In this document: positions 30,823-37,044 of the stretch, piece by piece
Layout of the letters: each line of letters starts with the position of its first letter
Position numbering within the stretch: position 1 is the first letter of the stretch
From: CAZOWM01 sp964583615
Lineage (GTDB): Bacteria; Spirochaetota; B62-G9; DRHN01
Direction of reading: 5' to 3'
Assembly (NCBI GenBank): GCA_964583615.1
Contig: CAZOWM010000034.1
Coordinates: 1-37,044 of the forward strand
Length of the DNA stretch: 37,044 nucleotides
Notes under the pieces: generated by a model
What the model was told of the DNA's origin: nothing
Seen by the model: the letters and a program-made list of their open reading frames with translations, nothing else
The model's database searches: none
Made by a program: the position numbers and the translations under genes

Positions 30823-31565
30823 TCCTGATTTCCTTCTCGTAGAACTGCGCACGCCTCACGCACTGACAGCGCTCCTTCGTACAGCGCCCTTCCCGCGATC
30901 ACGCCGATGACTCCGTGCCGCTCGAGGGTTTTTACCTTCTGGATGTCGGCAATACCAGAGATCCCTCCCGCCACGATGAGCGGCAGCCCTGTCGCAGAAG
31001 CCATGGCAAAAACCGCCGGAATATTCGGCCCCTCCATGGTTCCGTCCATACTGATATCCGTGTGGATGATGAGGGAAAACCCCATGTTCTTCACCTTTTT
31101 TCCGAGCTCCACCGCGGTGACTAAGCTTCCCTCTCTCCAGCCAGAAATGCGCACGTATCCGTCTTTCGCGTCGATACTTGTAGCAAGGCGTGCTCCGTAT
31201 TTCTCAACGTATCTTCTCACAGCTCCCTCGTCTCTGACCACAACAGTGCCCAGAATCACCCTGTCCGCGCCTGCATCAAGCAGTGCCCGTATCTTCGCTT
31301 CGTCTCTGACCCCTCCTCCCACCTGGACGGGAACATGCACACGCTGTATGATCCTCTCGATGGTGGGTAAATTGCTTTCCTCCCCCTCCCGGGCCGCGTC
31401 GAGGTCAACGATGTGGATACAGCGCGCACCCGCGTGCTCGAACCCGGCTGCCACCTCAACGGGATCCTCGGAATAGAGCGTTTTTTTTGTGTAATCTCCC
31501 TGATGAAGCCGCACACATTTTCCGTCTATAAGATCGATCGCGGGGATAAAGATCATCTTTCGCAT
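30816..31565 (-). CDS. hisA: ProFAR isomerase HisA
   Basis: This 249-residue TIM barrel (246 from the ATG at 31556, which may be the true start) opens with the family signature IFIPAIDLIDGKCVRLHQGDY, with Asp as the first catalytic residue, followed by IVDLDAAREG, VQVGGGVRDE, and IHTDISMDGTMEGPN carrying the second Asp, then IVAGGISGIADI and GVIAGRALYEGALSV. It carries out the Amadori rearrangement of ProFAR to PRFAR. The gene lies 28 bp downstream of hisH, and its end overlaps hisF. Confidence 0.96.
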   Translation of the reverse strand: MRKMIFIPAIDLIDGKCVRLHQGDYTKKTLYSEDPVEVAAGFEHAGARCIHIVDLDAAREGEESNLPTIERIIQRVHVPVQVGGGVRDEAKIRALLDAGADRVILGTVVVRDEGAVRRYVEKYGARLATSIDAKDGYVRISGWREGSLVTAVELGKKVKNMGFSLIIHTDISMDGTMEGPNIPAVFAMASATGLPLIVAGGISGIADIQKVKTLERHGVIGVIAGRALYEGALSVREACAVLREGNQEC

Positions 31566-31593
31566 ACCTCAATTATATGCAGCATTCAATTCC

Positions 31594-32229
31594 TCAGGAG
31601 AAAGACTCTTTTTCACGGCGTACAGTTTCCGTGAGAAGAGCAAAATTCTTCAAAATGTGCAGACCAGCACGCTGGCTCTTTTCGGGATGAAATTGCGTGC
31701 CGAAAATGTTCCCTCGCTGTATTGCCGCGGTAAACCTTCCGAAATGGTCACTGTAGCCTGTCTCATCTGCAGGGTCTTCGGGCTGTGCAAAGTAAGAGTG
31801 CACAAAGTAAAAGTCCGCCTTTTGTAACATTCCTGCGAAGAGTGTGCTTTTCGTGTTCAGGACAACTTCGTTCCATCCCATGTGGGGAACCTGCCTGTCC
31901 CGGGGAAATCTCACCACATGCCCGCGCACGAGACCGAGCCCATCCGTTAAACTGTGCTCGGCACTGTCTGTAAACAGAAGCTGCATACCGAGGCAGACCC
32001 CTAGAAGCGGTTTCTGCGACCTCCCGTGTGCGCACACGGGCTCCCTGAGCCTCTTCTCGTCGAGGATTTCAATAGCCCGCGGGAAAGCCCCCACTCCGGG
32101 AAGTACGAGTGAGCGCGCGTTCGCCACGCGTTCGGGGGAATCCGTGATCTCCACTTCGAATCCCTGGGTGACGAACCCGCGGGTTATGGATTTAATATTG
32201 CTAATTCCGAGATCGATGATGGTGACCAA
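31594..32229 (-). CDS. hisH: Imidazole glycerol phosphate synthase, glutaminase subunit HisH
   Basis: This 211-residue class I amidotransferase starts at a TTG, with AGGAGG 4 nt before it. The catalytic triad is visible: Cys79 in LLGVCLGMQ, His181 and Glu183 in TQFHPEKSQRAG. It releases ammonia from glutamine and passes it through the HisF barrel. It lies 8 bp after hisB. The TTG start may lower its translation relative to its neighbours. Confidence 0.95.
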   Translation of the reverse strand: MVTIIDLGISNIKSITRGFVTQGFEVEITDSPERVANARSLVLPGVGAFPRAIEILDEKRLREPVCAHGRSQKPLLGVCLGMQLLFTDSAEHSLTDGLGLVRGHVVRFPRDRQVPHMGWNEVVLNTKSTLFAGMLQKADFYFVHSYFAQPEDPADETGYSDHFGRFTAAIQRGNIFGTQFHPEKSQRAGLHILKNFALLTETVRREKESFS

Positions 32230-32237
32230 GGCGCCTC

Positions 32238-32831
32238 CTATAAAACCCCTTTTGTAGAGGGAATATCATCCTCGGGGTAGAGCACCTCTGACGCTTCGTA
32301 CAGCGTTCGGGCAAGCCCTTTGCACACAGCCTCGACAATGTGGTGCGCATTCTTGCCCCTGATGAGGTCCACATGGAGGGTGATTTCCGCACTGTAGACG
32401 AACGCCCTGACGAACTCCTCTATGAGATTCGTGTTAAAGTGGACGACTACGGGATCATGAATCTCGACACCGTAGTGAAGATATGGACGTCCGGATAGGT
32501 CAACGCTTGTTCTCAGCAGCGCCTCGTCCATGGGTGTATACATCGACGAATACCGTTTGATGCCGCCCTTCGTACCGAGCGCCTTTTTGAATGCTGTTCC
32601 CATGGTGATACCCGTGTCCTCCACCAAATGGTGAAAGTCCACTTCTATATCTCCTTCCGCGTGTATTGTGAGATCGAATCTGCCGTGCTTCGCGAACAGT
32701 TCGAGCAGATGATTGAAGAAGGGAATGCCCGTGTTGATCGTGTACACACCCTGTCCATCGAGGTTCAGCCGAACCTCTATCTGCGTTTCCTTTGTTTCCC
32801 GTGTTACCTCCGCCGTCCGTGGTGTACCCAT
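32238..32831 (-). CDS. hisB: Imidazoleglycerol-phosphate dehydratase HisB (monofunctional)
   Basis: This 197-residue enzyme is the dehydratase domain only, without the fused HAD histidinol-phosphatase domain found in enterobacterial HisB. Metal-binding motifs are FFNHLLELFAKHGRFDL, DFHHLVEDTGI and GKNAHHIVEAVCKGLA, with VEIHDP near the middle. It converts IGP to imidazole-acetol phosphate. Its ATG directly abuts the hisD stop codon, with AAAGGAGG inside the end of hisD at 5 nt spacing. The single-domain form means a separate histidinol-phosphatase is required. Confidence 0.97.
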   Translation of the reverse strand: MGTPRTAEVTRETKETQIEVRLNLDGQGVYTINTGIPFFNHLLELFAKHGRFDLTIHAEGDIEVDFHHLVEDTGITMGTAFKKALGTKGGIKRYSSMYTPMDEALLRTSVDLSGRPYLHYGVEIHDPVVVHFNTNLIEEFVRAFVYSAEITLHVDLIRGKNAHHIVEAVCKGLARTLYEASEVLYPEDDIPSTKGVL

Positions 32832-34124
32832 CTAATCCTCCTTTCTGAGATAGATAGATCCGGCATGAGAGCTCAAGCCCTCTGCTTCGGCAAATCGTGC
32901 GGCGTGTGGGCCGAGCTCTTCCATTCCCTTTTTCGACATATCGATCACACTGCTGAACTTCATGAAGCTCAAAACATTGAGCGGTGAAAAAAACCGTGCC
33001 GTTCCACCTGTGGGAAGCACGTGGCTCGGGCCTGCGACATAATCGCCGAACGCCTCCGCACTGCAGGTCCCCAGAAATATCGCGCCCGCGTTTCTGATAC
33101 GGGGCAGAATCGCTTTCGGGTCTTTGGTCTGTATCTCGAGATGCTCGGGAGCGAGCGCGTTTGCAACCTCGGCTGCGGACTCCTCACCACTCACCGCGAA
33201 TATCCTTCCATTTTTCTCAATAGATTCACGCGCGATTTTCTGCCGCTCCGCTTTTTTCAAAAGCCTTTCAACTTCCCGCTTCACCGCCCGGGCCGTCTCG
33301 ATGGACGTTGCGACACACATCGCCCTCGCACGCTCGTCGTGCTCCGCCTGGGCGATGAGATCCATTGCGGCAAGCATCGGGTCAGCTGAACCATCGGTGA
33401 TCACGAGCACTTCGGAAGGGCCCGCAATCATATCAATGCCCACATACCCGAACAGCTCCTTCTTCGCGACGGTTACGTAAATGTTTCCCGGCCCCACGAT
33501 CTTGTCAACCTTTCCAACCCTCTCCGTGCCCAGTGCAAGCGCCGCCACTCCCTGGACGCCGCCTACTCTATACACCCGGTCGATTTTTCCGATTTTCTTT
33601 ATGGCAAGGGCAAGGGCAGAGGGCCTGTTGAAAGAGGAGGGAGGGGTGACAAGAGAAATCTGCTCAACACCTGCGACAATCGCAGGAATCGCAGTCATCA
33701 CAAGGGTTGAGGGGTAGGAAGCTTTTCCGCCAGGAATGTAAATTCCAACCTTTTCAACCGGAGTGCACTTTCGCCCCAGCATGTTGCCGAGACTGTCAAC
33801 ATACAGCCAATCTTCAACCCGCTCATGTCTGTGAAACTCCGTAACCCTCCTGATCGAAACATCGAGCGCGTCTGAAAACGCGCGATCCGCGTCCCCGATG
33901 CACTCCTCGATCTCTGCTGCACCCACTTCTATATTGTCTTTGGATAATTCAACACCGTCGAAACGCCTTGTGTTTTCGATTAGTGCGTCGTCTCCACGCC
34001 GCGCAACATCACGAATGATCGTTTTGACCTCTTCGGTGACCCGGCGTGGAAATTCCTGCGGCGCATTACTGAAGCGGGCTCTGATCTGTTCATGATTCAG
34101 CGCTGTTAGATCCTCTATTCTCAT
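32832..34124 (-). CDS. hisD: Histidinol dehydrogenase HisD
   Basis: This 430-residue protein has the normal HisD length. Motifs include GIYIPGGKASYPSTL, VGGVQGVAALALGTERVGKVDKIVGPGNIYV, IDMIAGPSEVLVI, the zinc ligands Gln and His in IAQAEHDERA, catalytic Glu-His in LAPEHLEI, Asp in FGDYVAGP and the last ligand in SHAG near the C-terminus. It makes two NAD+-dependent oxidations of histidinol to histidine. It is the first gene of the operon behind a promoter with a perfect -35, 169 bp from the divergent HAD gene. The ribosome-binding site is weak. Confidence 0.97.
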   Translation of the reverse strand: MRIEDLTALNHEQIRARFSNAPQEFPRRVTEEVKTIIRDVARRGDDALIENTRRFDGVELSKDNIEVGAAEIEECIGDADRAFSDALDVSIRRVTEFHRHERVEDWLYVDSLGNMLGRKCTPVEKVGIYIPGGKASYPSTLVMTAIPAIVAGVEQISLVTPPSSFNRPSALALAIKKIGKIDRVYRVGGVQGVAALALGTERVGKVDKIVGPGNIYVTVAKKELFGYVGIDMIAGPSEVLVITDGSADPMLAAMDLIAQAEHDERARAMCVATSIETARAVKREVERLLKKAERQKIARESIEKNGRIFAVSGEESAAEVANALAPEHLEIQTKDPKAILPRIRNAGAIFLGTCSAEAFGDYVAGPSHVLPTGGTARFFSPLNVLSFMKFSSVIDMSKKGMEELGPHAARFAEAEGLSSHAGSIYLRKED

Positions 34125-34189
34125 ACTGAAATCCAGAGCGGAGAGAAGTTCGACGTATCGTGCAGAAGGAAAACGATTTAGACCAGTAA

Positions 34190-34218
34190 AAAGTATCTTT
34201 CGTGAATTTTATTGTCAA
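34190..34218 (-). promoter_or_regulatory. Promoter of the his operon
   Basis: On the minus strand a perfect TTGACA (34213-34218) and TACTTT (34190-34195) are 17 bp apart, about 70 bp before the hisD ATG. The -35 coincides with the -35 of the divergent promoter on the other strand. The approximately 60-nt leader shows no His codon run or attenuator hairpin. Confidence 0.5.
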
Positions 34219-34240
34219 GGTAAAAATATTGTCGTATATA
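34212..34240 (+). promoter_or_regulatory. Promoter of the HAD-DUF692-carboxylase operon
   Basis: On the plus strand TTGTCA (34212-34217) and TATATA (34235-34240) are 17 bp apart. The -35 bases are the same as those of the his promoter read on the opposite strand, so the two promoters overlap back to back. A purine-rich GGAAG lies about 16 nt before the ATG at 34294. Confidence 0.45.
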
Positions 34241-34293
34241 TTGAGGGTGAGAGGGGAAAATTCATCCAGCTTCGGAAGAAAGAGACATAACCG

Positions 34294-34983
34294 ATGAAGG
34301 GAATCAAAGCGGTGGCCTTCGACCTCGACGGCCTGCTGGCAAATACAGAGGACCTCCACGTTCTTGCCTATATGGAGGTGGCGAAGTACACCGGAATCAA
34401 ACTCACCGAAGACTACATCTACAGTTTCATCGGGAGGGCGACACGGGAAAACATCGAACAAATCATCCGTGATTTCAATATCACCGACTACACGTCCGAC
34501 GAGCTTTTGAATCTTCGGTACGACTGCTTTCAAAATGTGGTAAAGAAAACCCCGCTTCTTCCCATGGATGGTGCGGTGGAGTGTGCGGAACAGGTGAAAC
34601 GCAAGAACCTCAAACGGCTTCTCGTCACCCTTTCAATGAAAACCCACGCTCTATCCGTGCTGGAAAACATTTCCCAGCACCTTTCCGGTTCGAACGGAAA
34701 CATCGACTTTACCAATTACTTTCATGCAATGGTATTCGGGAACAACATCACTCACCCCAAGCCGGCGCCTGACATCTATCTCGAAGCAGTGAAGAAAATC
34801 GATGTCAAAGCCGACGAGTGCGTCGCTCTCGAAGATTCCGAGGCCGGTGTGCTGTCCGCGAAAAACGCCGGACTTCACGTGATTGCAGTACCGAACAAGC
34901 ATACTCACTTGCATGATTTTCGCGCCGCCGACCGCGTCGCCGTTTCCCTGCATGAAGTTTCAAAAATGGATTTTTTACACTGA
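34294..34983 (+). CDS. HAD-superfamily hydrolase, beta-phosphoglucomutase/phosphatase type
   Basis: This 229-residue HAD protein has motif I FDLDGLLANTE (Asp8 nucleophile, Asp10), a short helical cap near residues 15-85, motif II Ser in LSMKTHALS region, Lys in HPKPAPDIY, and motif IV ALEDSEAGVLSAKNAG near residues 173-188. This subgroup includes beta-phosphoglucomutases and small sugar-phosphate phosphatases, so its substrate cannot be named. Its stop codon shares one base with the start of the DUF692-like gene (TGATG), so translation is coupled. It is first in a three-gene set with a biotin-carboxylase-like gene. Confidence 0.85.
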   Translation: MKGIKAVAFDLDGLLANTEDLHVLAYMEVAKYTGIKLTEDYIYSFIGRATRENIEQIIRDFNITDYTSDELLNLRYDCFQNVVKKTPLLPMDGAVECAEQVKRKNLKRLLVTLSMKTHALSVLENISQHLSGSNGNIDFTNYFHAMVFGNNITHPKPAPDIYLEAVKKIDVKADECVALEDSEAGVLSAKNAGLHVIAVPNKHTHLHDFRAADRVAVSLHEVSKMDFLH

Positions 34984-35918
34984 TGAATGATATACCCATC
35001 GGGGTCTCCGCACACCGGGACCTCACACAGAAAGCCATCGACAGCGCAGACTTCCTCGAGATCAAGAAGATCAGCACTGAAGAGGTTCTGCACTTCAAAG
35101 AGACGGGAATTAAGCCGCTGTTGTTCCACATACAGTACACCGAAGATGGTGAATATTACCTCCCCACAATTACGGATTTCTACCCATTCCTGCCCCAGTT
35201 GAGGGCAGCGTTCGAAATAGGAACTCCGGAGATGATGTCGCTACACTTCGGGCTGAGCGCTCGGTCCATCATGATTGATGAGGAAAATTACGTGGCGGTT
35301 GCGAGCGAAGAAGTCCTCGAGAAATCCGAAATCACGCAAAATCTCGAGAAAAACTTGAGACTTTTGAGATCTTCTTTTCCCCACACGAAACTGCTTGTCG
35401 AGAACGTCGAGTTCATCCCGGAGGCCATCTCTCTCGGCGCTTACAGATATGTCCAGGAAGCTGGATTCTTTACCTGCCACGTGTCGAAATGGCTTGAGAC
35501 GGGACTCATAGACGGGATTGTGTTCGACATCGCTCACGGGTTGATTGCTGCAGGAAACCACCCGTTCTACAACGGTCTTGGTACCGACCCTCTCGATACG
35601 GACGAAGAGTATATATCGCGGCTGAAGCACAAAGATGCTCTCTTTGATTATTTCGAAAACTACATTTCAAAGCTCCCGCTCTCTGCAGTCGAAGAGATAC
35701 ACATATCCGGCATCACGCGGTTTTCCAGCGGTGTATGGGTCGATTCGCATAAAGCAGTGGGGCAAAGAGAGCTCGACGCGCTCGCTCTTCTTCTTGAAAA
35801 GCTGCCGGGGCTCCGCGGCAAGCCCATTCCCATAACCCTCGAGTACAGCAGAAAGCCTGAGCTTATTCCCCGGCAGATCGAGCAAATAAGAGCAATGTGC
35901 GCGGGCGTGCAATATTGA
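34983..35918 (+). CDS. DUF692 (MNIO)-like TIM-barrel protein
   Basis: This 311-residue protein is not a close match to anything I can name, but its pattern fits the DUF692/multinuclear non-haem iron oxygenase family: His88 in LHFG, Glu140 in LVENVE, Asp182 and His185 in VFDIAHG, His240 in EIHISGI, Asp254 and His256 in VDSHK, and Glu287 in ITLEYS. In the family these residues bind a two- or three-iron cluster, and several members modify ribosomally made peptides. No precursor peptide or partner protein for such a pathway is visible here. It is translationally coupled to the HAD gene and 18 bp from the carboxylase gene. A xylose-isomerase-like barrel is the main alternative. Confidence 0.55.
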   Translation: MNDIPIGVSAHRDLTQKAIDSADFLEIKKISTEEVLHFKETGIKPLLFHIQYTEDGEYYLPTITDFYPFLPQLRAAFEIGTPEMMSLHFGLSARSIMIDEENYVAVASEEVLEKSEITQNLEKNLRLLRSSFPHTKLLVENVEFIPEAISLGAYRYVQEAGFFTCHVSKWLETGLIDGIVFDIAHGLIAAGNHPFYNGLGTDPLDTDEEYISRLKHKDALFDYFENYISKLPLSAVEEIHISGITRFSSGVWVDSHKAVGQRELDALALLLEKLPGLRGKPIPITLEYSRKPELIPRQIEQIRAMCAGVQY

Positions 35919-35936
35919 GCAGAGCGAGGTTTTCAC

Positions 35937-37044
35937 ATGTTTAAAAAAGTGCTAACTGCAAACAGGGGTGTCATCGCGCACCGCATTCTGAAGACACTCA
36001 AAGAGAACAACATACAGTCTGTTGCGGTGTATACGCCCGGGGACGAGAATTCCCTGCATGTAGCCGAAAGTGATGAAAAGGTATGCATCAGGGCATATAA
36101 TGAAATACCCGAGATCATTTCGGTCGCGCAGCAGCTTCATGTAGACGCAATACACCCGGGTGTGGGGTTTCTTTCGGAAAACATCGATTTCGCGAAAGTG
36201 GCAAATCATTATTCGGTGTTCATCGGCCCCAGTACTCCTCTGTTTCTGAAGATGGGGAACAAGGTAAAAGCCCGCCTTATCGCAAAGGAGGCAGGGCTAC
36301 CGCTGACTCCCGGTTCGAGAGGGTCGCTGAAAAACGAGCAGGAAGCAGCCAACATAAGCAGCTCGATCGGCTACCCCGTTATCATCAAAGCGGCGGAAGG
36401 CGGTGGGGGCATGGGCATGGAAAGGGTGCATGAGGAAGAAGAGCTCGCTCCCACGCTGAGCGCGGTCCGCGAACAATCGAAAACCCTTTTCGGAAGCGAC
36501 GAGGTATTTATAGAGAAACTTATTTCCCCCAACCGCCACATCGAGGTGCAGGTGCTCGCGGACAGCTACGGCAACGTCGTGCACCTCGGTGAACGGGACT
36601 GTTCGGTTCAGCGGAGCAACCAGAAATTGATCGAATACTCACCTGCTGACATCTCCGTTGACCTGCGGCAGGCGATTACCGCAGCAGCGTGTGCACTCGC
36701 AAAGGCAGTGGGATACCTCAACGCGGGAACCGTTGAGTTTCTCGTCGACGAACGGGAGAATTTCTATTTCATGGAGATGAACACGCGTATCCAGGTAGAA
36801 CACCGCGTGGCCGAAATGGTGTACCGAAAGGACCTCATCTTCGAACAGCTGCGGATCGCTGCCGGTGAAGAGCTCGGATTCACACAGGATGATCTCAAAA
36901 GCTACGGATTCGCTGTGGAGTGCAGAATCAATGCGGAAGACCCCGACCGTGGCTTTGAAGCAAGCCCCGGAATCATCGAACGGTTCATTCCGCCGGAGGG
37001 GAAAAACGTCATAGTCGACACCTTCATCCCCCGAATCGACGGAG
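35937..37044 (+). CDS. Biotin-carboxylase-like ATP-grasp protein (AccC family, 3' end beyond window)
   Basis: The visible 369 codons, starting at an ATG with GAGG 7 nt upstream, match biotin carboxylase: N-terminal VLTANRG, IHPGVGFLSEN, the ATP-lid region KAAEGGGGMGM, RHIEVQVLADSYGNVVHLGERDCSVQR, EFLVDERENFYFMEMNTRIQVEH and ECRINAEDP. The bicarbonate and ATP residues in EMNTRIQVEH are present. Several normally constant positions differ: Tyr to Val in HPGYGF, Arg to Met in GGGGRGM, RHQK to SNQK after VQR, and HPVTE to HRVAE. It may be a carboxylase subunit with changed kinetics or a related ATP-grasp ligase. It is third in the HAD-DUF692 operon. The C-terminus and any biotin carrier or transferase are outside the window. 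Confidence 0.85.
   Translation, partial: MFKKVLTANRGVIAHRILKTLKENNIQSVAVYTPGDENSLHVAESDEKVCIRAYNEIPEIISVAQQLHVDAIHPGVGFLSENIDFAKVANHYSVFIGPSTPLFLKMGNKVKARLIAKEAGLPLTPGSRGSLKNEQEAANISSSIGYPVIIKAAEGGGGMGMERVHEEEELAPTLSAVREQSKTLFGSDEVFIEKLISPNRHIEVQVLADSYGNVVHLGERDCSVQRSNQKLIEYSPADISVDLRQAITAAACALAKAVGYLNAGTVEFLVDERENFYFMEMNTRIQVEHRVAEMVYRKDLIFEQLRIAAGEELGFTQDDLKSYGFAVECRINAEDPDRGFEASPGIIERFIPPEGKNVIVDTFIPRIDG

Noticed and set aside
1..37044. CRISPR array or insertion sequence
   Set aside because: No regularly spaced direct repeats of 20-50 bp and no transposase motifs were found; the only repeats are the 39-bp tandem copy and the small palindromes.

Overview
The window reads as a stretch of bacterial chromosome of about 52-55% GC (estimated by eye), with one AT-rich foreign flank at the left edge. 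The host is probably a member of the Spirochaetota. This is an inference. Both solute-binding proteins have a signal peptide followed by a Gly-Thr-(Lys/Glu)-Glu stretch and no lipobox cysteine, which is common in spirochaete binding proteins, and the mix of ABC importers with a DUF445 protein fits. No rRNA or other decisive marker gene is present. Gene spacing is tight: no gap exceeds 300 bp, there are many 1-4 nt overlaps, and GTG or TTG starts occur.

Layout. 1-1883: end of an integrative element (AT-rich hypothetical gene and tyrosine recombinase) abutting the 3' end of a tRNA-Tyr gene. 1883-2040: tRNA-Tyr and tRNA-Thr, transcribed leftward as a directly abutting pair from one strong promoter. 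2094-2781: a small secreted protein with five Asp-rich repeats and an orphan ribbon-helix-helix protein. 2949-9000: a complete branched-chain or related amino-acid importer (livKHMGF) followed by a phenylacetate-CoA-ligase-type aryl-CoA ligase. 9024-14086 (minus): clpB followed closely by a soluble PAS/GAF histidine kinase. 14327-14872: a short DUF445 membrane protein. 14895-19929 (minus): an operon of SDR dehydrogenase, D-mannonate dehydratase, sugar-binding protein, permease and ATPase, which together suggest hexuronate/aldonate uptake and catabolism. 20139-24078: a divergent nucleoside-type (YufO/P/Q-like) ABC transporter without its own binding protein.

24138-27384 (minus): recX overlapping alaS. 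27469-28098: half of an MFS transporter. 28141-29014: rplM-rpsI. 29034-34124 (minus): a histidine operon in the order hisD-hisB-hisH-hisA-hisF, ending in a HAD phosphatase that may supply histidinol-phosphatase. hisG, hisC and hisI/E are not here. 34294-37044: a divergent operon of HAD phosphatase, DUF692 (MNIO)-like TIM-barrel protein and a biotin-carboxylase-like ATP-grasp protein that is cut by the window edge. Its promoter appears to share its -35 element with the his promoter on the opposite strand.

The most interesting points are the HAD/DUF692/biotin-carboxylase operon with its unusual carboxylase substitutions, the shared -35 element between it and the his operon, the HAD protein at the end of the his operon, the clpB-kinase pair, the half-MFS gene upstream of rplM, the palindromes between the two divergent sugar/nucleoside transport operons, and the tRNA-Tyr-linked element whose other end lies outside the window. 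All functions are assigned by motif recognition without database searches.
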